In this document: one piece after another, positions 26,716 through 34,514 of the stretch | Numbering within the stretch: the stretch's first letter is position 1 | Layout: every line of letters starts with the position of its first letter | Source of the DNA: JBBKXR01 sp037969585 | GTDB lineage: Bacteria > Verrucomicrobiota > Verrucomicrobiia > Verrucomicrobiales > DEV007 | Direction of reading: 5' to 3' | DNA: 64,000 nucleotides | NCBI GenBank assembly: GCA_037969585.1 | Contig: JBBKXR010000173.1 | Span: 1-64,000, forward strand | Notes under the pieces: model-generated | What the model saw: only the letters and a program-made list of their open reading frames with translations | What the model was told of the DNA's origin: nothing | Database searches by the model: none | Translations under genes and position numbers: made by a program

Positions 26716-27468
26716 ATGAAATTTGCCCTGCTCACCTTTTCCGCCGCCCTGCTTTGCGGCAGCGCGGTCGCGGAAACTCCGGCGGCATTCGATCTGCCGT
26801 CACCGGACGATGAAAAGAACTACGCCGGCGAAGGACAGCTACGCCGTTACACTGGCTACGTGACGCGCTGGCCCGAGTATCGGAAAGCGTGGTCGGAGCA
26901 GGTCGAACAGGATCAGGGAGCGGTGGTGTTTTTGGGAGATTCGATCACTCAGGGCTGGGGTAAAGATTTCAAAGGCAAGTTCGCAGGCATGAAAGTCGCC
27001 AATCGAGGCATCGGCGGCGACACCACGCGCGGCATGTTGATTCGCCTCGAGCAGGACGTGCTTGCCCTGAATCCATCGGCCATTGTTATATTGATGGGAA
27101 CCAACGACATCGAGGTCGACATCGCGCCGCTGGCGATCGGTCGGAATTTTGAAAAAATCATCGACGCCATCAAAGCCCACGACTCGAAACTGCCGATCAT
27201 TTTGTGCCGGATGTTTCCCAGTTCGCCGGAGAAAGACCGGCCCCGGGAAACCATCGCCGAAGTGAATGCGTTGTTTGAGGCCGCGGTGAAGGACGAGCCA
27301 CAGGTCACTGTGCTCGATACCTGGACGCTTTTTGCCGCTGATGATGGCAATGCCGATCCGACCTGGTTCGGCGATCTGCTGCACCTCAATCCCGCCGGCT
27401 ACGATCGCTGGGCGGCTGCGCTTTTGCCGGTGTTTGCCGAGCTGGGCCTGGCCGGAGCCAAACGGTAA
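26716..27468 (+). CDS. Secreted SGNH/GDSL hydrolase
   Basis: A 250-residue exported hydrolase (signal peptide MKFALLTFSAALLCGSAVA). All four SGNH blocks are present: block I FLGDSITQGW with Ser76, block II RGIGGDTTRG with Gly near 98-101, block III MGTNDIEVD with Asn130, and block V DLLHLNPAGY with Asp220 and His223. The type resembles the platelet-activating-factor acetylhydrolase-like esterases common near polysaccharide-utilisation genes, where they remove acetyl or other acyl groups from sugars. It is 34 bp upstream of an exported pyruvyltransferase-like gene, so the two are probably co-transcribed. Substrate not determinable here. Confidence 0.9.
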   Translation: MKFALLTFSAALLCGSAVAETPAAFDLPSPDDEKNYAGEGQLRRYTGYVTRWPEYRKAWSEQVEQDQGAVVFLGDSITQGWGKDFKGKFAGMKVANRGIGGDTTRGMLIRLEQDVLALNPSAIVILMGTNDIEVDIAPLAIGRNFEKIIDAIKAHDSKLPIILCRMFPSSPEKDRPRETIAEVNALFEAAVKDEPQVTVLDTWTLFAADDGNADPTWFGDLLHLNPAGYDRWAAALLPVFAELGLAGAKR

Positions 27469-27502
27469 ATCGTAACTTCATTCACCCTCCCACCTACCTT
27501 CC

Positions 27503-28744
27503 ATGCAGCGCCGACAATTTCTGACCACCTCGACCGCAGTGGCTGCCTCTGCGGCGCTACCTTTCGCTTCCGCGCAAAGCTCCAAGCCCAGGCCGAGCAA
27601 AAAAATCCTGCTGCGTTCTTCGTGGCAGACGGTCAACATCGGCGATATCGCCCACACTCCGGGCATGCTGACGCTGTTCGAACGGCATCTCCCCGAGTAC
27701 GAGGTCACTCTCTGGCCGAACAGCGTCGGCAATGGCGTCGAGGAAATGCTGATGAAGCGTTTCCCGAAGCTCAAGATCGTGGAGCAAAGCGCCGAGGCCA
27801 AACAAGCGGCTTTCGACAGCTCTGATTTCCTGCTGCACGGATCCGGACCCGGCATCGTCGGCCAGAAATCCATTCTCGAATGGGTTGAGAAGACCGGCAA
27901 GCCGTACGGCATTGGCGGTGTCACCTGGCAGTTCTCCGAGGAAGGACTAGGCGTCATCAGCGACGCGGAATTCTGCTTTTTCCGTGACTCGGTTTCACTG
28001 CAGTTGGCGAAAGATAAAGGGGCCACCTGTCCGGTCATGGAGTTCGGTCCCGACGCGACCTTTGCCTGCGATCTCACCGACGATGCGGCTGCCAGTGCAT
28101 GGCTCAAGGAGGTCGGCCTCGAAGATGGAAAGTTCATGTGCTGCATCCCCAAGCTGCGCAACACGCCGTACTGGGAAGTGAAAGAAAACTACAAGTTCAA
28201 CGCGGAGAAACACGCGCGTAACGAGGAGATGAAGGAGCACGACATTGGTCCGCTGCGCGACGCGGTCATCGCTCTGGTGAAACAGACCGACATGAAAGTG
28301 CTGCTCTGTCCGGAGGACATCACCCAGATGAAACTCAACAAGGAGATGATCTACGACAAGCTCCCGGACGACGTGAAAAAGAAAGTCGTCTGGCGGCAGG
28401 ATTACTGGCTCACCAATTTTGCGCAGAGCGTCTACGACCGCTGCGCTGGCCTGTTCGGTAACGAGCAGCACAGCCCGATTCTGTGCATCGGCCACGGCAT
28501 CCCCGCCATCGTTTGCCGCTACAAGGAGCAAACCAGCAAAGGCTTCATGTGGAAAGACATCGGCCTGTCCGAATGGCTGTTCAACCACGACCTCGACGAA
28601 CCCGCAAAAGACCTGATTCCCGCCGTGCTCGCTATCGCCAACGACCAGCCGGCGGCTCGCGCCAAAGCCGCCAAAGGCAAGGCGGTCGCCGACGCGCGCA
28701 TGAAGCGCATGATGGAAGTGCTGCGCGCCACGGTCGAAGCTTGA
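27503..28744 (+). CDS. Exported polysaccharide pyruvyl transferase-like protein
   Basis: A 413-residue protein with a twin-arginine-type leader (MQRRQFLTTSTAVAASAALP, cleaved after about 25 residues). The remainder follows the polysaccharide pyruvyl transferase fold: SSWQTVNIGDIAHTPGMLTLFERHLP at the N-terminus, DFLLHGSGPGIVG, then RDSVSLQLAKDKG, FGPDATFACD and a late NEQHSPILCIGHGIPAIVCRY region. Cytosolic members add pyruvate ketals to sugars from phosphoenolpyruvate. Export through Tat is unexpected because PEP is not available in the periplasm, so the biochemical role may differ. It follows an SGNH esterase gene by 34 bp. Confidence 0.82.
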   Translation: MQRRQFLTTSTAVAASAALPFASAQSSKPRPSKKILLRSSWQTVNIGDIAHTPGMLTLFERHLPEYEVTLWPNSVGNGVEEMLMKRFPKLKIVEQSAEAKQAAFDSSDFLLHGSGPGIVGQKSILEWVEKTGKPYGIGGVTWQFSEEGLGVISDAEFCFFRDSVSLQLAKDKGATCPVMEFGPDATFACDLTDDAAASAWLKEVGLEDGKFMCCIPKLRNTPYWEVKENYKFNAEKHARNEEMKEHDIGPLRDAVIALVKQTDMKVLLCPEDITQMKLNKEMIYDKLPDDVKKKVVWRQDYWLTNFAQSVYDRCAGLFGNEQHSPILCIGHGIPAIVCRYKEQTSKGFMWKDIGLSEWLFNHDLDEPAKDLIPAVLAIANDQPAARAKAAKGKAVADARMKRMMEVLRATVEA

Positions 28745-28753
28745 ACTTCGACT

Positions 28754-29146
28754 TCAGTCTTCTTCGACTCGTTCGAGCATGATCTGCAATGCCCCACCGG
28801 AACTCCAGATTTCGAGGACGAGGGAGGCGATGGAAATTCCCATCAAGATCAAGGCGACGACGAAAGTCACCATGCCCACGCTTTGGAATCCGAAAATCAC
28901 CGAGACCATCGACGTGACGCAAAGAAACAAACTCATCGCACCGAGCAGCTGCATCCAGCGAATCAGCACCAGCCTGCGTCGCAGGTTCTCGATTTGTGCG
29001 CGCAGAGTTTCGTCCCTCTGCTCCTCCCAGTCGCGGTACAGAGTTCGGATCAGAGCAGACAGATGCAGAAAGCGATTCGTGTAGGAGAGGAACAGTAAAC
29101 TGACTGCAGGAAACAGCAGGGCGGGGGTGGAAATTTCCAGAGTCAT
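28754..29146 (-). CDS. DUF2721 membrane protein
   Basis: A 130-residue integral membrane protein. The order is one N-terminal hydrophobic segment (PALLFPAVSLLFLSYTNRFL), a charged helical stretch of about 35 residues (RDWEEQRDETLRAQIENLRRR) and two further transmembrane segments (WMQLLGAMSLFLCVTSMVSV and VALILMGISIASLVLEI). This matches the DUF2721 family in length and layout. Function unknown. Convergent with the pyruvyltransferase-like gene, with only 9 bp between the two stops. Confidence 0.8.
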   Translation of the reverse strand: MTLEISTPALLFPAVSLLFLSYTNRFLHLSALIRTLYRDWEEQRDETLRAQIENLRRRLVLIRWMQLLGAMSLFLCVTSMVSVIFGFQSVGMVTFVVALILMGISIASLVLEIWSSGGALQIMLERVEED

Positions 29147-29177
29147 GTCTTGTCTTGGTTTGCCTTTCGAGGCGAGG

Positions 29178-29195
29178 TGCCACGCTCCCGTGGCA
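29178..29195. terminator. Stem-loop between sulfatase and DUF2721 genes
   Basis: Perfect arms tgccacg (29178-29184) and cgtggca (29189-29195) with a ctcc loop, 12 bp past the sulfatase stop on the minus strand. There is no T-run on that strand, so an intrinsic terminator is only a possibility. Confidence 0.4.
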
Positions 29196-29206
29196 TGCCG
29201 GCAAAC

Positions 29207-30727
29207 TCAATCGAAAACCTGCTCGTCCCTGCCTTGATCCAGAAGTTCGGTCAATCGGGTGGCGACGTCTGCGAATTCCTTTTCCTCGACGACATTTACT
29301 TGTTCAAGCGCGTGCTCACGAAGATCGTAGAGGGCGCGGTGAATTAACTCGCCGCCTTCGAGCTTGCGCCATTCGGTGTAGCGAAAGTCTTTGCTGCGAA
29401 CGCTGTGACCCATCGCTCCGGAGCGCGGATACTGACTGGTCGCAACCTCGCGCAATTCGAGCTCAGGGCTGCTGATGAGTTTAGCGATACTCGTGCCCTG
29501 CAGGTGTTGCGGTTTTGGTAGTCCGGCCAGCTCGCAGAGCGTCGGGTAGAGGTCGACGAGTTCTACCTGAGAGTGCGTGCGTCGCCCGGCGGTGGTCATG
29601 CCCGGTGCCTTGATCAACAGCGGCACTCGCGTCGACAGTTCGAAGTTCGTGGCCTTGCCCCACATGCTCTGATCGCCGAGGTGAAAGCCGTGATCGCTGG
29701 TCAGGATGACGATGGTGTTGTCTTCCATGCCGGCGTCGCGCAGGCCCTTAAGCACCCGGCCGATCTGGGCATCGATGTACGAGACAGAGGCGTAGTAGCC
29801 ATGGACGAGTTTTTGTTTGGTCGCTTCATCGAGCGGCAAATTTTTTGGCAGGCCGCGATACTGGGTCAGCAATTCGCGTGAACGATTGTCGGCTGCTTCG
29901 GGTGCGCCCTCCGGAAAAAAATCGATGGTCGCCTGAGGCAGTTGGTCCGCCTCGTAGAGGTCCCAATATTTTTTCGGAGCGACGAAGGGAAGGTGCGGTC
30001 GGAGAAAGCCTACCGCCAGGAACAGGGGGCTGTCGCGATCGCTGTTGCGATCGAGGGCCTTCAGCGCGAGGTCGGCGATCTGTCCGTCACCGAGCTCGCT
30101 GTCTTCGACGTCGAGCATTTCCCAGGGCATGCCGCGGCGGATTTTCTCGATGACATTAAGAAACGGATCGGGCTGTCCGGCAGCCTTCGCATCGCGTTGC
30201 ATTTGCTCAACGATCTTTCGTCCGGCGTGGGTTCGATATTCGTAGGCGATGTTCTCCGGCTTTAGATGCGGCTCACTCCAGCAGCGTGGATCTTCCCAAC
30301 TGTTGTGAGCGATCTTGCCGATGCCAATCGAGTGGTAGCCATTTTTTCGAAAGTGTCCGGGGAAGAAATCGATATCATTGAGGTCCTCGCGGACGTCTCG
30401 GTTGGTCCAGATTTTTCGCGCATCCGGGCGCAAGCCAGTGAGCATGCTGTTGCGTGAGGCCATGCACACTGCCTCTTGGCAATAAGCGCGATCGAAGACG
30501 AGCGACTGCTCTGCCAGGGCGTCGATGTTCGGCGTGTGGATGATGTTTGCTCCGTAGCAGCCCAGTTCGGGACGTAGATCATCGACGATGATGAACAGCA
30601 CATTGGGCCGACTTGACTGCGCTGCGGCGGTCTGCGTTGCTTTGTCGGCGGCGACGCCCGATGAAGTCAGTCCGATGGCGCACAGCAGCCAGACGAGCAG
30701 AAACGATTTTTTGGCGGTGGAGCGCAT
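29207..30727 (-). CDS. Secreted sulfatase, iduronate-2-sulfatase-like
   Basis: A 506-residue sulfatase starting at ATG 30727 with a signal peptide (MRSTAKKSFLLVWLLCAIGL). Metal-binding Asp49-Asp50 are in IIVDDLRPELGCYG. The formylglycine site is C88-M-A-S-R92, i.e. CxAxR rather than the usual CxPxR. GKIAHNSW, FLRPHLPF, and SDHGFHLGDQSMWGK match the iduronate-2-sulfatase/S1_7-like group. It removes sulfate from uronate or other sugars outside the cytoplasm. The alanine in the motif is tolerated in some sulfatases. It is transcribed toward a hairpin and the DUF2721 gene. Four related sulfatases in the window are too different in detail to be recent duplicates. Confidence 0.92.
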   Translation of the reverse strand: MRSTAKKSFLLVWLLCAIGLTSSGVAADKATQTAAAQSSRPNVLFIIVDDLRPELGCYGANIIHTPNIDALAEQSLVFDRAYCQEAVCMASRNSMLTGLRPDARKIWTNRDVREDLNDIDFFPGHFRKNGYHSIGIGKIAHNSWEDPRCWSEPHLKPENIAYEYRTHAGRKIVEQMQRDAKAAGQPDPFLNVIEKIRRGMPWEMLDVEDSELGDGQIADLALKALDRNSDRDSPLFLAVGFLRPHLPFVAPKKYWDLYEADQLPQATIDFFPEGAPEAADNRSRELLTQYRGLPKNLPLDEATKQKLVHGYYASVSYIDAQIGRVLKGLRDAGMEDNTIVILTSDHGFHLGDQSMWGKATNFELSTRVPLLIKAPGMTTAGRRTHSQVELVDLYPTLCELAGLPKPQHLQGTSIAKLISSPELELREVATSQYPRSGAMGHSVRSKDFRYTEWRKLEGGELIHRALYDLREHALEQVNVVEEKEFADVATRLTELLDQGRDEQVFD

Positions 30728-30836
30728 GGTGGGTGGTGGGGTCAATCAGGTCACAAGGTTAAGGATACTGCAATGCCCCGGATGGTTTTTCGTATTTTTC
30801 TCCGCCGCTCGATGCGCGGTGCTGCTCGGTGGTAGG

Positions 30837-30898
30837 TGCGGTCGTCAGACTGTGGGCCGTATGCCGGTCGGGGTGGATCGCGGCGGCTACGGCTTGTG
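30837..30898. repeat. Second extragenic repeat family, copy 2
   Basis: This stretch (tgcggtcgtcagactgtggg and onward, ending cggcggctacggcttgtg) matches 26241-26340 at about 80 percent over the first 41 bases, by eye. It lies in the gap between the divergent sulfatase (start 30727) and LamG/propeller (31038) genes. Nothing else is recognised in that 310-bp gap. Confidence 0.45.
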
Positions 30899-31037
30899 GG
30901 GTGCGGGACGCGAAGTCGTAAGGTTTGGCAATCGACACGGAGGGGCTTCGTCGGAATGGTTTCTATTGCACTGTCCAGCTCCTCAGTGAGGGGCAACACC
31001 TGAGGGCGAGTGCAGAACTCGATCGAGGATATTCACT

Positions 31038-32702
31038 ATGTTAAAACGATTTTTCTTTTTGTTGGCTGGAGTCATTTTTCTGGGAACGTTGTCGCCTGAG
31101 GTTGGATTGGCCCAGTCTGATGATGCGAAGTTGATTGCCCACTGGAAGCTGGCCGCGGATGCGCTCGATTCATCGGGCGCCGGCCATGATGGCACCAGCC
31201 ACGGCTTAAAATTTGAGCAGGGCGGGGCGGCCTTCGATGGTCGGAGCAATTATGTCGAAGTCGCGAACTCGGATTCTCTCACATTGGGTAAAGATCCTTT
31301 CAGCGTTGCTGCATGGGTGCGCACAGACGCTGTTCTCGACGATGTGATCGGAGATGTCATCAGTAAGTTTGATCCGCAGTCGCGGACCGGGTTCATGTTG
31401 AACATCAAGCACAACGTCGGCGCTACCAACAGCCAGGCGAACTACCGACAGGTGCAGTTCGGTATCGATAGTGGTACTGCCGCTGAAGCATGGAGAGACT
31501 GCGGTCGACCGGGCGAGGCGGTGTTGATTTTTTCCATGGCAACCCATGATGAGCAGCTTTATGCCGGTACGGGAGTCGCCGGTAAGGATTCAGCCGGGCG
31601 TGTGTTTCGCTACGATGGTGACAGTGCCTGGATCGATTGCGGTGCGCCGGACAAAAGCAACTCGGTTTCTTCGTTGGCGGTTTATCAGGGCAAGCTTTTC
31701 GCGGGCACCGCCAAGTATCGACTGGCGGGATCGTCCCTGGAGGAATCCGAAAATCTCAATCCGGGCGGCTCCATTTTCTGCTACGAAGGAGGCAAGGAGT
31801 GGGTCAAGGTTGGCGAGTTGCCAGAGCGCGAAGGGGTCAACGGGATGGTGGTCTACAAGGACAAGCTTTACGCGTCGTCGATGTATGCGCCGGCCGGATT
31901 TTATCGCTACGACGGCGGCGACAAGTGGACCGATTGTGGAGTGCCGGACAACAAGCGTGTCGAACAGTTGAGTGTTTACAATGGCGATCTGTTTGCGACC
32001 AGCTACGATGGCGGTTTGATCTTCCGCTACGACGGTGAGAAGTGGACCGACTGCGGGCAACTCGGAGACAACACTCAGACCTATTCCTTTGCGATCAACG
32101 AGGGGCAGCTCTACGTGGGCACTTGGCCGTCGGGGAAGGTGTTCCGCTACGTGGCCGATCACGAGTGGCAGGATGTTGGCCGCCTGGGTGAGGAAATGGA
32201 AGTCATGGGCATGGCGGTTTACAACGGCAAGATGTACGCAGGGACCCTGCCGCTGGCGGAAGTGTTCCGCTACGATGGGGGGCAGGCTTGGACCAGCATG
32301 GGCCGGGTCGATCTGACTCCCGATGTGAAATATCGGCGGGCGTGGACGATGGCGGTGTTCCAGGGCCGGCTGTTCGTGGGCACCTTGCCTTCGGGAAAAG
32401 TAATGTCGCTGAAGGCGGGCGAGGTGGTCACGTTGGATAGGCAGTTGCCGGCAGGTTGGGTTCATCTGACGGCAGTCAAGGGCGCCGATCGCCTGAAGCT
32501 GTATCTGGATGGCGAGCTGGTTGCGACTTCCGGGAAATTTGATCCGGCGGACTATGATCTTTCCAGTCCGGTGCCGTGGAAAATCGGCTTTGGTCCTCAC
32601 GATTACTTCAATGGCAGCCTTAGCGATGTGCGGGTTTACCGTGGTGCGCTGACCGACAAGGTGATTGGAAAACTGGCTTCGGAAAATCGACCGGGACAGT
32701 GA
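31038..32702 (+). CDS. Secreted LamG-type protein with a beta-propeller inserted in the LamG fold
   Basis: A 554-residue exported protein (signal peptide MLKRFFFLLAGVIFLGTLSP). Residues about 30-148 are the first half of a LamG/concanavalin-like domain (LIAHWKLAADALDSSGAGHD, FDGRSNYVEV, FSVAAWVRTD). Residues about 149-455 are six to seven short repeats of the form VYxGKLYAGT...VFRYDGG..W.DCG, a beta-propeller. Residues 461-554 return to LamG (GWVHLTAVKGADRLKLYLDG, IGFGPHDYFNGSLSDVRVYR). LamG modules usually bind glycans. A propeller nested within one is unusual, and the halves are in the right order to form one sandwich. No catalytic residues are evident. Probably a binding or adhesion protein. 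Confidence 0.85.
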   Translation: MLKRFFFLLAGVIFLGTLSPEVGLAQSDDAKLIAHWKLAADALDSSGAGHDGTSHGLKFEQGGAAFDGRSNYVEVANSDSLTLGKDPFSVAAWVRTDAVLDDVIGDVISKFDPQSRTGFMLNIKHNVGATNSQANYRQVQFGIDSGTAAEAWRDCGRPGEAVLIFSMATHDEQLYAGTGVAGKDSAGRVFRYDGDSAWIDCGAPDKSNSVSSLAVYQGKLFAGTAKYRLAGSSLEESENLNPGGSIFCYEGGKEWVKVGELPEREGVNGMVVYKDKLYASSMYAPAGFYRYDGGDKWTDCGVPDNKRVEQLSVYNGDLFATSYDGGLIFRYDGEKWTDCGQLGDNTQTYSFAINEGQLYVGTWPSGKVFRYVADHEWQDVGRLGEEMEVMGMAVYNGKMYAGTLPLAEVFRYDGGQAWTSMGRVDLTPDVKYRRAWTMAVFQGRLFVGTLPSGKVMSLKAGEVVTLDRQLPAGWVHLTAVKGADRLKLYLDGELVATSGKFDPADYDLSSPVPWKIGFGPHDYFNGSLSDVRVYRGALTDKVIGKLASENRPGQ

Positions 32703-32745
32703 GGGGGCTAACGGTGGCGCACCGCGGCCAGTAGCCAGCCAAGTC

Positions 32746-32958
32746 TAAACTGTCGCGTAGCGACCAGTCAGGGTAGCCGTGGGTTTTTAACCCACGGTTC
32801 GGTCATGCATTAATGGGCGTCGCGTAGCGGCCGCTCTGACAGGAAGTACGTAGCCGCACTTGTCGTTGCAGAGCGGTCACTACGTGACGCATCACCTACC
32901 GGGCGAGAAAACGGGGGATAAATCCCCCGCCTACCCAGACCGGTCCCTACGGGATGGT
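32746..32958 (-). repeat. Composite three-hairpin extragenic repeat, copy R3 (inverted)
   Basis: Reverse-orientation copy of R1. The order is end segment taaactgtcgcgtagcgacc, hairpin A ccgtgggtt-ttt-aacccacgg (32777-32797), hairpin B with ccgctctga near 32831 and gcagagcggtc ending at 32878, hairpin C cgggggat-aa-atcccccg (32912-32929), then accggtccctacgggatgg. It lies between two glycan-associated plus-strand genes and fills most of the gap 32703-33055. Compensating changes keep the stems intact relative to R1 (hairpin A has nine-base arms here). Confidence 0.85.
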
Positions 32959-33055
32959 TCCATAGGTGATTTCAGATCAGCGCCAACACTGACCCCTGTC
33001 AAATTACAGCCATCGCGCCATAGACATTGCCCGAAAAACGGCGCATTTTCCGGCG

Positions 33056-34417
33056 ATGAAATCTGCCCCCTCTTTTTTAGCGATCACTGTTTCGCTGTTC
33101 CTGCTGTTGTCCATTTCCAATCCCGGCACCGCAGTGGCTGTCGACTGGCCTTATTTTGCGGGACCCGACCGCCTGGCGACCTCTCCGGAGACAGGCTTAA
33201 AATTGGACTGGGGCGATGACGCGGGCGCCGCTCCTAAGGTGCTGTGGAGTCTCGATTTGAACGAAGGCTTCGGCGGCGCGGCCATTGTCGGAGACGAAGT
33301 GTTTTTTCTCGATCGTATTCTCGGTGAGACGGACCAACTGCGTTGCGTATCGCTGAAAGACGGCAGTGACCTCTGGCAATTCGAATTCACCCATGCCGGT
33401 CGGCTGTCTCACCCGGGTAGTCGTGGTGTGCCGACCGTGGAAGGCGATGCTGTCTATTTCACCAGTGGCATGAGTCATGTGCATCGTATCAATCGCAAGA
33501 CGCATCAGCCTGACTGGACAGTCAACATCTCGGAAAAATACAACGCTGAATCTCCGAAATGGGGCTGGGCGCAGTCGCCACTCGTGATTGGTGATGTTCT
33601 CATCGCCGCCGCAATGGGGCCGGAGGTTGGTCTCGTCGGCTTTGACAAAAAGACCGGCAAAGAGATCTGGACCACCGAGCCCATCGGCCACAGCCACTCA
33701 AGCCCGACCGTCTTGACACTGGATGGCGTCGAGCAGGTGCTGTTCATCTCGCGCGCGTTCGAGGGCAACGACGGAACGGTGATCAGCGTCGATCCAAAGA
33801 CCGGAAAAACACTTTGGAAAACGGATGCTTATTACAATTCCATCCCGATTCCATTCGCCACCAAGGTCGATGAGCAACGCGTCTACATGACCGGCGGCTA
33901 CGACTGCGGTTCGTGCATGTTGCAGGTCAAGCACGAGGGCGACGACTGGTCGGTCAGCAAGCTGTGGGACATTAAACAGGGCACGCAGATGCAGGCACCG
34001 TTTTTGATCGACGATCACCTGTATTTTCTTATGAACGAAAACGCTAATCACAGCGGTGAAAAACGACAAACCGGCGGTCTCGCGTGCATGGATTTGGACG
34101 GCAACATTCTTTGGAACACTGGCGCTGAACCTTTCATGGGCCGCGGTGCCAGTCTGAAAGTGGATGGAAAGCTTCTCGTTCAGGATGGCGAAACTGGCTA
34201 CCTGCGCGTTTTCGAAGTCAGCCCGAAAGGTCCGAAGCAGATCGCCTTCGCGGATGTGTTCGACAAGAAAGAAGAAGTCGACGCTCAGATTGCCAAACAG
34301 GAGGGCAAAGAAAACATCAAGTTGCCCGACTTCCGTTTTTGGTCACCGATGGCGTTGAGTGACGGGCGTCTGATCATGCGTGGCCAGGCGACGATGAAGT
34401 GTCTGGATCTGCGCTGA
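33056..34417 (+). CDS. Secreted PQQ-like beta-propeller protein
   Basis: A 453-residue protein with a signal peptide (MKSAPSFLAITVSLFLLLSI). The mature part is an eight-bladed propeller of the PQQ/outer-membrane BamB-like type. Repeated blade motifs include GDEVFFLDR...LKDGSDLWQF, GDAVYFTSGMSHVHRINRKT, FDKKTGKEIWTTEP, VDPKTGKTLWKTDA and MDLDGNILWNTGA. Very similar 'PQQ-binding-like' proteins are abundant in Verrucomicrobia and Planctomycetes. Whether PQQ is bound is uncertain, since the residues that ligate PQQ and calcium in alcohol dehydrogenases are not evident. First of five closely spaced plus-strand genes (propeller, FGE-like, TIM-barrel, sialidase-fold, sulfatase). Confidence 0.88.
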   Translation: MKSAPSFLAITVSLFLLLSISNPGTAVAVDWPYFAGPDRLATSPETGLKLDWGDDAGAAPKVLWSLDLNEGFGGAAIVGDEVFFLDRILGETDQLRCVSLKDGSDLWQFEFTHAGRLSHPGSRGVPTVEGDAVYFTSGMSHVHRINRKTHQPDWTVNISEKYNAESPKWGWAQSPLVIGDVLIAAAMGPEVGLVGFDKKTGKEIWTTEPIGHSHSSPTVLTLDGVEQVLFISRAFEGNDGTVISVDPKTGKTLWKTDAYYNSIPIPFATKVDEQRVYMTGGYDCGSCMLQVKHEGDDWSVSKLWDIKQGTQMQAPFLIDDHLYFLMNENANHSGEKRQTGGLACMDLDGNILWNTGAEPFMGRGASLKVDGKLLVQDGETGYLRVFEVSPKGPKQIAFADVFDKKEEVDAQIAKQEGKENIKLPDFRFWSPMALSDGRLIMRGQATMKCLDLR

Positions 34418-34514
34418 CTTCGGGGAGAAATGCGGGCGATGCCGGATTTTGCTTTTTTCAGGCCGCTCTGCTGACAAAGTCGATGACGTGAAACCAAATA
34501 GCAGAGTCACCAAG

